Source of the DNA: Chloroflexota bacterium
GTDB lineage: Bacteria > Chloroflexota > Anaerolineae > Anaerolineales > DRMV01
Reading direction: 5' to 3'
NCBI GenBank assembly: GCA_011322445.1
Contig: DRMV01000032.1
Span: 115,398 to 179,397 of the forward strand
DNA length: 64,000 bases
Shown: positions 50,464 through 59,940 of the stretch, piece by piece
How positions within the stretch are numbered: position 1 is the first letter of the stretch
How the letters are laid out: each line of letters begins with the position of its first letter
Translations under genes and position numbers: made by a program
Notes under the pieces: generated by a model
The model's database searches: none
Told to the model about the DNA's origin: nothing
The model's input: only the letters and a program-made list of their open reading frames with translations

Positions 50464-50967
50464 TCATTGCTCGCGAGTCAACACCACAGCGCCAACCGCT
50501 GCGACCAGCAAGAGCACCGAAGTCACCTCGAACGGCAGCAGGTAGCGGTTGAAAAGCAAATGGCCGATCGCCGTCGGGCTGCCCAAGCCAGCCTCAGCGC
50601 AGTTCAACGCGCCCAACCCGCCGACCTTTGCCGCAAACGCATAAATCACCTCAGCCAAAAAGAGCACCGTCAGCCCAAACGCCAACGGGCGTTGCCAACC
50701 AATGGGGCCACCTGTTTCGGTCAGTTTTTGCGGCCCCAAAATCATCACCGCGAAGAGGAAAAGCACCATAATGGCCCCCGCGTAGACCGTGACCTGAGCC
50801 AAGGCCAAAAACGGCGCGCCCAGAATCAGGTAAAGCACGGCGAGGGTCAACATCACCAGCACAAGGAAAAGCACAGCATACACCACGTTGCGGGAAAACA
50901 ACATCCCCAACGCTGCGCCAATGGCAATCAGAGCCAACACCAGCAAAACAAGCAGATCAACGCTCAT
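50464..50967 (-). CDS. nuoJ: NADH-quinone oxidoreductase subunit J
   Basis: This 167-residue five-helix membrane subunit of complex I contains SRNVVYAVLFLVLVMLTLAVLYLILGAPFLALAQVTVYAGAIMVLFLFAVMIL (about residues 26-78), with the typical pi-bulge helix region (VYAGAIMVLFLF). I start at the ATG at 50967. A longer in-frame start 4 codons upstream is possible. It sits 27 bases before nuoK. Confidence 0.96.
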   Translation of the reverse strand: MSVDLLVLLVLALIAIGAALGMLFSRNVVYAVLFLVLVMLTLAVLYLILGAPFLALAQVTVYAGAIMVLFLFAVMILGPQKLTETGGPIGWQRPLAFGLTVLFLAEVIYAFAAKVGGLGALNCAEAGLGSPTAIGHLLFNRYLLPFEVTSVLLLVAAVGAVVLTREQ

Positions 50968-51003
50968 GGAAAACTCCACATTTCGCCATTCGCCGGTCGC
51001 GAT

Positions 51004-51522
51004 TCATTCTCGCTTCACCACAACTTGGGGCACAGGGGGCATATCCACGCCGCCCTCGGTCTTCTGGGGGGTCGGCTTGCCACCCGGCGGCACCGGGTCG
51101 AGAAGCATCTCTTTGGTGTAAATCGCCTGCCGCCGGTCGGTGAAGCTCAATTCGTAATCGTGCTCCAGCACGATCGCCTGCGTCGGGCAGGCATCCATGC
51201 AATAGCCGCAGAAAATGCAGCGCGACATGTTAATTTCATACACCCGCGCATAACGCTCACCGGGCGAGTAGCGTTCCTCGTCGGTGTTCTCGGCGGCTTC
51301 CACAAAAATGGCGCCCGAAGGGCAGGCCGCCGCACACAGCGCACAGCCAATGCACCGCTCCAGCCCGTTATCGTAGCGTTTCAGCACGTGCCGCCCACGG
51401 AAACGCGGCCGCACTGGGCGCCGCTCTTCCGGATACTGGATGGTGACCGGCTTTTCCAGCATCTGGCTAAAGGTCGTCCAATAACCTTTGAAAATCGCCG
51501 AAATGTCTTCAAAAACAGACAT
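51004..51522 (-). CDS. nuoI: NADH-quinone oxidoreductase subunit I
   Basis: This 172-residue peripheral ferredoxin-like subunit carries clusters N6a and N6b. The two motifs are CIGCALCAAACPSGAI (about residues 62-77) and CIFCGYCMDACPTQAI (about 108-123), each CxxCxxCxxxCP. They pass electrons from the hydrophilic arm toward NuoB. I start at the ATG at 51522. The 75-base spacer before it contains GGTTGCCTGG words. Confidence 0.96.
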   Translation of the reverse strand: MSVFEDISAIFKGYWTTFSQMLEKPVTIQYPEERRPVRPRFRGRHVLKRYDNGLERCIGCALCAAACPSGAIFVEAAENTDEERYSPGERYARVYEINMSRCIFCGYCMDACPTQAIVLEHDYELSFTDRRQAIYTKEMLLDPVPPGGKPTPQKTEGGVDMPPVPQVVVKRE

Positions 51523-51597
51523 GGTTGCCTCGTTGATTCGTGACTTGGTCAAGTGGTTGCCTGGTTGCTTCGCTGCCTCGTGCCCGTCTTCCAACGC

Positions 51598-52602
51598 CTA
51601 ACCGCCCAACACCACAATGCCTATGGCAGTGAGGAACACATTGAGCAACGCCAGCGGGAAGAGCACCTTCCACCCGAAGGCCATCAGGCGGTCGTAGCGC
51701 AGGCGAGGCAAGGTTGCACGCGTCCAAATAGCGAAGAAGACCAGCGCCAAAATCTTGAGGAACATGTACACCGGCCCCAGCCAGGGGAAGGCCTCTACAC
51801 CCGGGCCGTAATAGCCACCGAGGAACAGCGCCGCAATGATGGCACTCATCGCGACCACTTTAATGTACTCGGCCATGAAAAAGAGGGCAAACCGCATACC
51901 GCTATATTCGGTGTGATAGCCGCCGGTCAGTTCTTGCTCGGCTTCAGGCAGGTCAAACGGCGAGCGGTTGATTTCCGCAAACGCCGCAATCACGAAAATC
52001 ACAAAACCCAGCGGCTGGTAAAGGATGTACCACACATGCTTTTGGGCTTCCACAATTTTGACCAGGCTCATCGAACCGGCCAACAGAATCGGCCCCACCA
52101 GCGCCAGCCCCAGCGCCAGTTCGTAACTCACCATCTGGGCTGCGGAACGCAAGCCACCCAGCAACGAATATTTGTTGTTGGAAGACCAGCCCGCCAACAC
52201 AATGCCATACACAGCCAGCGACCCCACAGCCACAATGTAAAGGGTTGCCACGTTGATGTCGGCCAGGTAGAGATGCGCCGTCCGTCCAAAGAAGGGCACT
52301 TCCCCACCCCACGGAATCACCGCGCCGATGAGAAAGGCCGGGATGACGGTGATAATGGGGGCCAGCGTGAAGAGCACCTTGTCGGCCTTGGCCGGGATGA
52401 ACTCTTCCTTGAAGATGAGTTTCACACCGTCGGCCACCGGCTGAAGCAAGCCCCACGGGCCTGCGCGATTAGGACCAATGCGCGCTTGAATGCGGGCGAT
52501 TGCCTTCCGCTCATAATACGTGGCATAGGCAAAGCCCGTCAGCAGGATGAGGATGAGTATCACGGCCTTGATGGCCCAAATGCCGAACATGGATGCGGTC
52601 AT
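51598..52602 (-). CDS. nuoH: NADH-quinone oxidoreductase subunit H
   Basis: This 334-residue eight-helix membrane subunit helps form the quinone site. It contains YYERKAIARIQARIGPNRAGPWGLLQPVADGVKLIFKEEFIPA (about residues 28-72), NNKYSLLGGLRSAAQMVSYELALGLAL (about 135-160) and RSPFDLPEAEQELTGGYHTEYSGMRFALFFMAEYIKV (about 205-245). The ATG at 52602 is used; the frame also opens at a TTG two codons upstream, inside a repeated-word region. Confidence 0.97.
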   Translation of the reverse strand: MTASMFGIWAIKAVILILILLTGFAYATYYERKAIARIQARIGPNRAGPWGLLQPVADGVKLIFKEEFIPAKADKVLFTLAPIITVIPAFLIGAVIPWGGEVPFFGRTAHLYLADINVATLYIVAVGSLAVYGIVLAGWSSNNKYSLLGGLRSAAQMVSYELALGLALVGPILLAGSMSLVKIVEAQKHVWYILYQPLGFVIFVIAAFAEINRSPFDLPEAEQELTGGYHTEYSGMRFALFFMAEYIKVVAMSAIIAALFLGGYYGPGVEAFPWLGPVYMFLKILALVFFAIWTRATLPRLRYDRLMAFGWKVLFPLALLNVFLTAIGIVVLGG

Positions 52603-52611
52603 GGGCAATTC

Positions 52612-55086
52612 CTAATTCGCAGTTCCTAATTCGCAACTCGCGATCTCCGCCACCGGTACGCCCATCGAGCGTGGCACCAACACCACGCCTTCCGGCGCCT
52701 GACGATCGAGACGCACCGTCACCGCGTACGTGCCCGCGGCAACTTTGAGGGCAGCCTGCGCGCCGTCGGCCAGGCCGCGGCGGGCAGCCTCTTCGGGGTG
52801 CAGCACCACAAACGCACCCTGGGGCAGCCGTGGCTCCAGCGTGCCCGACCGGCCTACCAGCGCCCCACGGTCATAAAGCCGCGTTACGGGCACCGCCAGC
52901 AGGGCCGCACTCGGCGCCTCGGGGGCCGCTGGCGCTTCAAGAGATGGTGTTTCGCCTTCCCGCCCGGCAGGTTTCAGCGCCACCCCCAGCCCCCGGGTGT
53001 TTTCATAAGCCGTACCGCCGTAATACAAATCGGTGCGGCGAATGAGCGGATATTGTTCGCGCACTTCGGCGAGTTTCTCGTAAGTTACGCTCGCGTAAGT
53101 CGGCACGGTTTCGGCAATCTGGTGCATGATGGCCGCTGGCGACCGGGCTTCCAGCACCACGCCCAGGCGCTCGCCGACCCTGGCGGTCACGGCGAAATCG
53201 GCCAAAAGGCCCGCGGGCGCAGGCACTGCCGGGTAAAAACGCTGGACGCGCAGTTCGCCGTTGGTGTAGGTGCCGCCGCGCTCGGTGTAAGCCAGCACCG
53301 GGAAGACCACATCGGCTTTGCGGGCCGTTTCGGTGAGGAAAAGCTCTTGCACGACGACGAAATCGGCTTCGTCCAGGGCGGCTGCCAGGGCGGGGTCGTC
53401 GCCTGCGGGGTCAGCGCCAGCCACCACCACGGCCTTCGCCGCTTTGAGGGCTGCGGCCAGATCATCCTGCGGGCGGAAGCCCATATCCCAGGCGCCCTGG
53501 TCGTTGGCACGCGGCCACACACCCACCATGCCGCTGCCAGGTTTTCCTGCATGGCCGGTTTTGACCAGCAGGTGAGCCACCGCATGCGCTAAAGCACGCG
53601 AAGCCCGCAGCCCTATGCCTTCCTGCCCGTAGAACACCACCAGCCTGTCCGCCTCAGCAACGGCTTTGACGGCCTCGCCGCCGCAATTGCAACCCTGGTC
53701 TGCCAGCCCGAGCACAATTTCGGCTTCCCGCCCGTAGCGGTAGCGCAGGGCAAACTTCGCGTAGCGTTCGGTTTTGGTAAAGCGGGGGTTGGCAACGATG
53801 AGCGTCGCGCCGCGCTCAGCCGCCTGTTTCACCCGCAGCCACCACAGCGGCGCCTCTTCCTCAAGGTCAGAAGCCACCACCACGATGGTATCGCCAGGGC
53901 CAAGGTCGGCGAGATTGCTGCCTTCGCCCAGGCCAAACTGCGCGGTCAGGTCGCCGCCCGCTATAAACGAATCCAGCGCCTTGACGCCGCCCAACGCGTC
54001 GGTAAGGCGCGCCAGGTTGAACAAATCTTCGTTGCTCAGCCGGCCGCTGGCAAGGGCAAGGAACTTCCCCCGGGCGGCCTCCAGGCCGTGAGAGGCCGCG
54101 CGCAACGCTTCGTCCCACGAAGCGGGCACCAGTTCATCATTTTTGCGCACCAGCGGCTGGGTCAGGCGCTCGGCGCTCTCGGCAAAATGATAACCGGCAA
54201 AGCGGCCTTTGTCGCAAATCCAGATTTCGTTGACCTGCTCGTTTTGCCGGGGCAGCACCCGTTTGATGACCATCTTGCCACCCGAGGCGGCTTCGCGACG
54301 GACATCGAAGGTCAAGTTGCAGCCAACCGGGCAAAGGGTGCAGATCGAAGCCGCGGGGCGCATTTCCCACGGGCGGGCGCCAAAGCGGAAGTCCACCGTG
54401 GTCAGCGCGCCCACCGGGCAAATGTCGGTGGTGTTGCCCGACCAATAGGAATCGAAGGGCGGGTCGGAGAAGGTAGCCACATCGGTGTGGTGACCGCGCT
54501 GGTAGAAAGTGAGCACGGGGTCGTCCACCACTTCGCTCTGGAAGCGGATGCAGCGGGAGCACTTGATGCAGCGTTCCCGGTCGAGGATGATGAGGTCGCC
54601 CAGCGGCACATGCTTGGGCGCGCGCTCTTTGTCTTCGTAGTAAAAGCGGCTGGTTTCCGGCCCGTAGGCCATCGTCAGGTTTTGCAGCGAGCACTCGCCG
54701 CCCTTGTCGCAGATGGGGCAATCCAACGGGTGCGAGGTCAGCAGGAATTCCAGCACAGCCTTGCGCGCTTCGGAAACCTTGTCGGTGGTGGTGCGCACCA
54801 CCATGCCTTCCATGACCCGCGCGGTGCAGGCGGTTTCCAGTTTGCGCCCCCACTGAATTTTGATAGAGCCATCCTCTTCATGCAGGAACTCACCGGTGGC
54901 GCGATCGCGCATCGGCCGCCCAATTTCCACCAGGCACATGCGGCACATCCCCACCGGCTCCATCTTCGGATGGTAGCAAAACACCGGAATTTCAATGCCG
55001 GCGCGGCGGGCAGCATCGACCACCGTGAGCCCTGCAGGGACGGTAATTTGTTGGCCGTCAATGGTCAGAGTTACCGAATCCGTCAT
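52612..55086 (-). CDS. nuoG: NADH-quinone oxidoreductase subunit G
   Basis: This 824-residue peripheral subunit has a [2Fe-2S] domain (CYHPKMEPVGMCRMCLVEIG), then the [4Fe-4S] sites HPLDCPICDKGGECSLQ and CIKCSRCIRFQSEV, and CPVGALT/CTLCPVGCN (about residues 225-260). A molybdopterin-oxidoreductase-type domain without cofactor follows (about 270-824). The last residues (SCELGTAN) are read from TTCCTAATTCGCA repeat words at the nuoH border, where the stop lies. Confidence 0.96.
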   Translation of the reverse strand: MTDSVTLTIDGQQITVPAGLTVVDAARRAGIEIPVFCYHPKMEPVGMCRMCLVEIGRPMRDRATGEFLHEEDGSIKIQWGRKLETACTARVMEGMVVRTTTDKVSEARKAVLEFLLTSHPLDCPICDKGGECSLQNLTMAYGPETSRFYYEDKERAPKHVPLGDLIILDRERCIKCSRCIRFQSEVVDDPVLTFYQRGHHTDVATFSDPPFDSYWSGNTTDICPVGALTTVDFRFGARPWEMRPAASICTLCPVGCNLTFDVRREAASGGKMVIKRVLPRQNEQVNEIWICDKGRFAGYHFAESAERLTQPLVRKNDELVPASWDEALRAASHGLEAARGKFLALASGRLSNEDLFNLARLTDALGGVKALDSFIAGGDLTAQFGLGEGSNLADLGPGDTIVVVASDLEEEAPLWWLRVKQAAERGATLIVANPRFTKTERYAKFALRYRYGREAEIVLGLADQGCNCGGEAVKAVAEADRLVVFYGQEGIGLRASRALAHAVAHLLVKTGHAGKPGSGMVGVWPRANDQGAWDMGFRPQDDLAAALKAAKAVVVAGADPAGDDPALAAALDEADFVVVQELFLTETARKADVVFPVLAYTERGGTYTNGELRVQRFYPAVPAPAGLLADFAVTARVGERLGVVLEARSPAAIMHQIAETVPTYASVTYEKLAEVREQYPLIRRTDLYYGGTAYENTRGLGVALKPAGREGETPSLEAPAAPEAPSAALLAVPVTRLYDRGALVGRSGTLEPRLPQGAFVVLHPEEAARRGLADGAQAALKVAAGTYAVTVRLDRQAPEGVVLVPRSMGVPVAEIASCELGTAN

Positions 55087-55089
55087 CGT

Positions 55090-56352
55090 TTACTCCGAAG
55101 CCTCGGCTTTTACCGCGGCGTCAAAATCTTCGCGGAAGCGTTCAATGCCGGTGACCACCGCCATTGTCGAGAAATCACCCAACGGGCAGAAGGTTTTACC
55201 CTGAATTTGCCTGGCAACGCTGTAGAGGGTTTCCACATCCTGGAGCGAGCCTTTGCCCGCAGCGATGCGCTCGGTCAGCCGCTCCATCCAATAAGTGCCT
55301 TCGCGGCAAGGGGTGCATTTGCCGCACGATTCATGGCGGAAGAAGTTGACGGTCTTCCGCACCAGCCAGGTGATGGAAACCGTTTCGTCGAGCACAATGA
55401 CTGAAGCCGAGCCCAACATGCCGCCGACCTTAGGCACGCTTTCATAGTCCATGGGCGTATCGAGCACTTCGTTGGTGGCGGGCAAGAGCGAAGAGGAAGC
55501 CCCCGCGGGCATAATGGCCTTGATTTTCTTGCCGCCGATGATACCGCCGCCGTGCTCGAAAATCAGTTCGCGGAAGATGGTGCCGAGGGGCAGTTCATAG
55601 TTGCCGGGCTTGTTCACCCGCCCCGAAAGGCTGAAAACCTTGACGCCGGGGCTGCGCTCGGTGCCAAAGGTGTGATACCAATCGGCCCCGTGGGCAATGA
55701 TCATCGGCACGTTGGTCAGCGTTTCGACGTTGTTGATGACCGTGGGCTTGCCGTAAAGGCCATACGTCGGCGGGAAAGGCGGGCGCAAGCGAGGCTGACC
55801 GCGCTTGCCTTCGATGGATTCCATCAGGGCGGTTTCCTCGCCGCAGATGTAAGCCCCTGCGCCCAGGTGCGTGTAAATGCGCAGGCTGTAATCGGTGCCA
55901 AAGATATGGTCGCCCAGCAGGCCCGCGGCTTCCATCTCGGCAATCTTTTGGTCAAGCCACTTGGCGACATGCCAAAACTCGCCGCGCAGGTAAACATAGG
56001 CTCGCTCAGCCCCAACCGCATACGAAGCGATGGCCACCCCCTCCAAAAACTGGAAGGGGTTGTTCTCCATAATTTCGCGGTCCTTGAATGTGCCCGGCTC
56101 CGATTCGTCGCCGTTGGCGATGACATAATGGGGCCAGTTGCGCTTGTCCATAAAGGCCCACTTCAAACCCGTGGGGAAGCCCGCACCGCCGCGGCCGCGC
56201 AACCCTGATTTCTTCACCTCTTCGGTGACTTCATCGGGCTGCATTTCGGTCACGGCCTTTCGGAAGGCCTCGAACCCGCCGTGGGCCTGATAGACCGCCA
56301 AGTCTTTGATATTCGGGATGTCGCGATGTCGCAACAAAATGTGTTCGGCCAT
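55090..56352 (-). CDS. nuoF: NADH-quinone oxidoreductase subunit F
   Basis: This 420-residue catalytic subunit binds NADH and FMN. It has GLRGRGGAGFPTGLKW (about residues 50-65, NADH site), NGDESEPGTFKDREIME (FMN), GAGAYICGEETALMESIEGKRGQPRLRPPFP (about 165-195), and the [4Fe-4S] N3 ligands in ESCGKCTPCREGTYW (about 340-355). It follows nuoE by a 99-base spacer of GGTTACCT words and precedes nuoG by 3 bases. Confidence 0.97.
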   Translation of the reverse strand: MAEHILLRHRDIPNIKDLAVYQAHGGFEAFRKAVTEMQPDEVTEEVKKSGLRGRGGAGFPTGLKWAFMDKRNWPHYVIANGDESEPGTFKDREIMENNPFQFLEGVAIASYAVGAERAYVYLRGEFWHVAKWLDQKIAEMEAAGLLGDHIFGTDYSLRIYTHLGAGAYICGEETALMESIEGKRGQPRLRPPFPPTYGLYGKPTVINNVETLTNVPMIIAHGADWYHTFGTERSPGVKVFSLSGRVNKPGNYELPLGTIFRELIFEHGGGIIGGKKIKAIMPAGASSSLLPATNEVLDTPMDYESVPKVGGMLGSASVIVLDETVSITWLVRKTVNFFRHESCGKCTPCREGTYWMERLTERIAAGKGSLQDVETLYSVARQIQGKTFCPLGDFSTMAVVTGIERFREDFDAAVKAEASE

Positions 56353-56361
56353 AAATGCCTC

Positions 56362-56425
56362 GTTACTTGGTTACCTGGTTACCTGGTTGCCTGGTTACCT
56401 GGTTGCCTGGTTACCTGGTGGCTTG
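56362..56425. repeat. Tandem 8-base words GGTT(A/G)CCT between nuoE and nuoF
   Basis: About seven tandem copies of an 8-base unit, mostly GGTTACCT or GGTTGCCT, fill 56362-56425. They form a minisatellite that would make a G/T-rich stretch in one strand and A/C-rich in the other. Confidence 0.88.
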
Positions 56426-56451
56426 GTCGTGGTACGCCGTGGGCGTGAAAT

Positions 56452-56961
56452 TTACGCCTTTGTGTTTTCCTTGCGCCATTGCTCGATAAGTTCCAGCGCG
56501 GCTTGAATGTCCATATCCTGATGATAAGTCAGACCATCGGGGGTTTGCACCTGGAATACCGGGGCATGGTTACAGGCAGCGAGGCACTTGACCTCTTCCA
56601 CCGTCACCAGACCATCGGGGGTCGTTTCACCGATTTTGATGCCCAGGTTGTCACACAACTCGGCCACGAATTTATCGGCCCCGCGCAAGGCGCATGCCAC
56701 ATCGGTGCACACTTGAATGCGATATTGCCCTGCGGGTTTATCGTGGTAAAGGCTGTAAAAGCCCACCACCGCCGCCACTTCGCTGACGCTGATGCCTGCA
56801 ATCTCTGCGACGTCTTCCATAGCCGCCTTGGTAATGTAGCCACCACCGTCACGCTGGGCAAGGTACAGCAGCGACATGACCGCCGAACGCTTGTGCTCCG
56901 GGGGGTACTTCGCCAAAATGGCCTGCACTTCATCGGGATACTTCTCGGCAAGGCTGCTCAC
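56452..56961 (-). CDS. nuoE: NADH-quinone oxidoreductase subunit E
   Basis: This 169-residue thioredoxin-like subunit carries the [2Fe-2S] cluster N1a: VCTDVACALRGAD (first Cys pair, about residues 83-95) and VEEVKCLAACNHAPVFQV (second pair, about 121-138). It starts at a GTG whose bases overlap the nuoD stop (GTGA). A TTG or ATG start further in is unlikely, because family identity begins at once (YPDEVQAILAKYP). Confidence 0.95.
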   Translation of the reverse strand: MSSLAEKYPDEVQAILAKYPPEHKRSAVMSLLYLAQRDGGGYITKAAMEDVAEIAGISVSEVAAVVGFYSLYHDKPAGQYRIQVCTDVACALRGADKFVAELCDNLGIKIGETTPDGLVTVEEVKCLAACNHAPVFQVQTPDGLTYHQDMDIQAALELIEQWRKENTKA

Positions 56962-58187
56962 CGGTCAACATCTCCCAAAACAATGTCAACGCTACCCGCA
57001 ATGGCCACCAGATCGGCAATCATCGCGCCCTTTGCCATCACGGGGAGCGCCTGTAAATTAGCAAACGAAGGCGTGCGCACATGCACACGGTACGGTCGGG
57101 GCGTGCCATCGCTTTCGATGAACACGGCCAGGGTGCCGCGCGGCGATTCCACCGCAGCATAAGCCGAGCCCTTCGGCGGCGCGAACCCTTCCGTCCAGAA
57201 TTTGAAGTGATGGATCAACGATTCCATGCTCACGCCGATTTCCTCGCGCGGCGGGGGCATGTAACGGCGGTCGTCGCTGCGCACCGCCCCACCGGGCAGG
57301 TTATCCAACGCCTGCTCGATGATCCGCAGCGACTGCCGCATCTCTTCCACCCGCACGAGGTAGCGGCCGTAAACATCACCGCTTTCCTGGGTGGGAATGT
57401 CAAAATCATACTGCTCGTAACCACAATACGGCCGGGCTTTGCGAGTATCGTAAGCCACCCCTGAGGCCCGCAGCATCGGCCCGGTAACGCCCCACCGCAT
57501 AGCGTCTTCCCTGGAAAGCACACCAATGTGGCGCGTGCGGTCGCGATAAATCGGGTTCTTGGTCACCAGGGCTTCGTATTGCTTCAGCCGCCGCGGGAAG
57601 GCCTTGAGGAACGCTCGCACGGTTTCCTCGAAACCATCGGGCACATCGCGCCACAGCCCGCCGGGGCGAATGTACGTCGTCATCATCCGCGCCCCGGAAA
57701 CCATTTCGAAAATATCGAGAATGGACTCGCGCTCTCGGAAAGTGTAAAGGAACAGCGAAGTCGCGCCGAGGTCAAGCAAGTGGGTGCCTAACCAGACCAG
57801 ATGGGAAGAAATGCGCTGCAATTCGGCGAGAATAACCCGAATGGCCTGCGCCCGCGGGGGCACCTCCAGGCCGGTCAGTTTCTCCACCGCCAGGCAATAA
57901 GCCAAGTTGTTCCCGATCGGGTTGAGGTAATCCATCCGATCGGTCATGACCTCAGCCTGCCAGTAGCGCTTCGCCTCCATGTTCTTTTCGATGCCGGTGT
58001 GCAGGAAGCCAATATCGGGCACGACATTCACCACCTGCTCGCCATCCAACTCCACCAGCAAACGCAGCACACCGTGGGTGGAGGGATGCTGCGGCCCCAT
58101 GTTGAGCAACACGGTCTCCCCCTTCAACGCGCGCTCAGAGACCAGATGCTGCAATTCCTCGGCAGAAATTTCAATGGGTTCGAGCAT
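56958..58187 (-). CDS. nuoD: NADH-quinone oxidoreductase subunit D
   Basis: This 409-residue subunit is related to the large subunit of NiFe hydrogenases and forms part of the quinone pocket. It has LNMGPQHPSTHGVLRLLVELDGE (about residues 26-48, with the quinone-contact His), LHTGIEKNMEAKRYWQAEVMTDRMDY, GTHLLDLGATSLFLYTFRERE and RPYCGYEQYDFDIPTQESGDVYGRYLVRVEEMRQS. The hydrogenase Cys are absent as expected. The spacer to nuoC has AGTTAGG words. Confidence 0.97.
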   Translation of the reverse strand: MLEPIEISAEELQHLVSERALKGETVLLNMGPQHPSTHGVLRLLVELDGEQVVNVVPDIGFLHTGIEKNMEAKRYWQAEVMTDRMDYLNPIGNNLAYCLAVEKLTGLEVPPRAQAIRVILAELQRISSHLVWLGTHLLDLGATSLFLYTFRERESILDIFEMVSGARMMTTYIRPGGLWRDVPDGFEETVRAFLKAFPRRLKQYEALVTKNPIYRDRTRHIGVLSREDAMRWGVTGPMLRASGVAYDTRKARPYCGYEQYDFDIPTQESGDVYGRYLVRVEEMRQSLRIIEQALDNLPGGAVRSDDRRYMPPPREEIGVSMESLIHHFKFWTEGFAPPKGSAYAAVESPRGTLAVFIESDGTPRPYRVHVRTPSFANLQALPVMAKGAMIADLVAIAGSVDIVLGDVDR

Positions 58188-58212
58188 AAGAACCTCGTAG
58201 AAGGTGGGGAGG

Positions 58213-58258
58213 GAGTTAGGAGTTAGGAGTTAGGAACCTGACGCCTGACACCTACACC
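58213..58258. repeat. Tandem GAGTTAG words between nuoC and nuoD
   Basis: About four copies of the 7-base word GAGTTAG (GGAGTTAGGAGTTAGG) are followed by CCTGACGCCTGACACC. The 71-base spacer holds nothing else. Confidence 0.75.
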
Positions 58259-58771
58259 CTACCTCTTCCCCTTGACCTTGCGGCCCTGGATTTCATCGAA
58301 GTTAAAGGTAAACTGCACTTCCTCGTAGCCCAGCGGGTAATCTTTGCGCAGGGGGTGTCCTTCCCAATCGTAGGGCATAATAATGCGGCGCAAATCAGGA
58401 TGCCCCGTGAAAGGAATGCCGAACAAGTCATACACCTCGCGCTCATACCAGTTTGCGCCGGGGAAAACGCCCGTAATGCTGGGCACCTCGTCGCCCTCAT
58501 CCACCGCCACGCGCACCGTCAGCATGTCGGCGTGTTCGTAAGAGAAGAAGTGATATACCAGGTCAAAGCGCGGCTCGCGGCGCTGCCAGTAATCCACCGC
58601 CGTCACGTCTTCGGCCACCTGAAAGCCGAATTCATCTCGCAGGGCCGTGGCGGCCTCTACAATACGCTCACGCGGCAGCCGCACGACCACCTGCCCATTC
58701 TCATGGGCTACCTCGGTGCCCATGCGTGCGGCCAGCGTTGCAGCCACGGTTTGGATGCGCTCTTCGCTCAT
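58259..58771 (-). CDS. nuoC: NADH-quinone oxidoreductase subunit C
   Basis: This 170-residue 30-kDa-type subunit has [77 protein letters not shown] (about residues 75-150), the family signature with its Glu/Arg-rich motif ERExYDxxG. It is separate from NuoD, not fused. Its start overlaps the nuoB stop by 4 bases. Confidence 0.96.
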   Translation of the reverse strand: MSEERIQTVAATLAARMGTEVAHENGQVVVRLPRERIVEAATALRDEFGFQVAEDVTAVDYWQRREPRFDLVYHFFSYEHADMLTVRVAVDEGDEVPSITGVFPGANWYEREVYDLFGIPFTGHPDLRRIIMPYDWEGHPLRKDYPLGYEEVQFTFNFDEIQGRKVKGKR

Positions 58772-59271
58772 GCCGCCTCCTCCTCAACCACGGCCCAATC
58801 GCTCAACTTTTCGCCCCTGACCTTTTCATAGAGGGTCAACACGCCATGAATCAGCGCCTCCGGGCGCGGCGGGCAGCCAGAGACGTACACATCCACCGGG
58901 ATGATCTCATCCACGCCCTGCAACACGGCGTAATTATTGAACACACCGCCACAAGAGGCACAATCGCCCATGGCAATCACCCATTTGGGCTCGGGCATCT
59001 GGTCGTAAAGGCGGCGCACCACGGGGGCCATTTTGCGGCTCACCCGCCCCGCCACAATCATCAAGTCCGACTGGCGGGGGCTGGCGCGCATGAGTTCCAT
59101 CCCAAAGCGGCTCATATCGTAGTGGGAAGCCTGGGCAGCCATCATCTCAATAGCACAACACGCCAGGCCAAACAACGCCGGCCACATGGAACGGGTGCGC
59201 CCCCAATTGACAGCCTGTTCCAGCGTCGTCGTCACGATGCCCAGGTCGCCCAATTTATGCTCTAATCCCAT
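58768..59271 (-). CDS. nuoB: NADH-quinone oxidoreductase subunit B
   Basis: This 167-residue subunit carries the terminal [4Fe-4S] cluster N2 at the quinone site. Ligands are in [13 protein letters not shown] (about residues 34-45, adjacent Cys pair), [16 protein letters not shown] and [12 protein letters not shown] (about 130-140). The start ATG overlaps the nuoA end by 10 bases. Confidence 0.97.
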   Translation of the reverse strand: MGLEHKLGDLGIVTTTLEQAVNWGRTRSMWPALFGLACCAIEMMAAQASHYDMSRFGMELMRASPRQSDLMIVAGRVSRKMAPVVRRLYDQMPEPKWVIAMGDCASCGGVFNNYAVLQGVDEIIPVDVYVSGCPPRPEALIHGVLTLYEKVRGEKLSDWAVVEEEAA

Positions 59272-59618
59272 TCCAGGGCTCCTTTCTTCCAGGCGTAGAT
59301 GTAGCCCACCAGCACGATGGCGATGAACACAGCCATCTCAATCAACCCAAACAGCCCCAGGCTGCGGAAGACCACCGCCCAGGGCAGGAAGAACACCACT
59401 TCAATGTCGAAGAGGATGAACAGCATCGCGACGCGATAAAAGCGAATCGGCTGGCGGCGGGTGCCTTCCCCCAGGGGTGTCATGCCCGATTCGTATGGTG
59501 AATACTTGGCGCGGTTCGGATGGCGCGGCCCAAAACTATCACCAATGACGACCACCAGCACAGCCAGCGCCGTTGCAAACAACAAAAGCAAAGCAATGGG
59601 CATGTATGCGAGCATCAT
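59262..59618 (-). CDS. nuoA: NADH-quinone oxidoreductase subunit A
   Basis: This 118-residue three-helix membrane subunit is the first gene of the operon. It has [46 protein letters not shown] (about residues 38-84), with the conserved Glu/Asp in helix 2 (FDIEVVFF). The start is a double ATG at 59618/59615; I use the first. The strong promoter is about 55 bases upstream. This gene begins a canonical nuoABCDEFGHIJKLMN order. Confidence 0.96.
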   Translation of the reverse strand: MMLAYMPIALLLLFATALAVLVVVIGDSFGPRHPNRAKYSPYESGMTPLGEGTRRQPIRFYRVAMLFILFDIEVVFFLPWAVVFRSLGLFGLIEMAVFIAIVLVGYIYAWKKGALEWD

Positions 59619-59672
59619 AGGGACGCCTCGGTAAAAAGAAAAAGCGCGATTTCAACGCCTTGCGGTGGCGAA

Positions 59673-59702
59673 AGTATAGCACAGCACGAATATCCGTGTC
59701 AA
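59673..59702 (-). promoter_or_regulatory. Sigma-70 promoter of the nuo operon
   Basis: On the minus strand TTGACA (59702-59697), an 18-base spacer and TATACT (59678-59673). The expected start is near 59666, about 48 bases before nuoA. Confidence 0.85.
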
Positions 59703-59853
59703 ATTTCACAAGAGGCGCGGGGCAAATTGGTGACAACCCTCACATCCCGGCCGTCGGCTGAGAGCCTATCCCAAAGCTTTGCAGAGATGTCACGGCAGAC
59801 GAATTCCACCAAAGCATCTGCGCCGAGCCTCGCCCAAGCATTGGTGCTGAGCA

Positions 59854-59890
59854 CAACCGAAGCCCCCTTCGCGAGAGCCCCCTTCGGTTG
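59854..59890. repeat. Inverted repeat in the gap between nuoA and the PEP-synthase-like gene
   Basis: CAACCGAAG (59854-59862) pairs with CTTCGGTTG (59882-59890), and AGCCCCCTTCG is directly repeated within the loop. It is about 50 bases downstream of the upstream gene stop, so it could terminate it, but no T-run is present. I see nothing else in 59703-59940. Confidence 0.55.
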
Positions 59891-59940
59891 CCGCTCAAGA
59901 GGCTCGCGAGGGCATCACAACACAAGCCTCCGAACAGCCC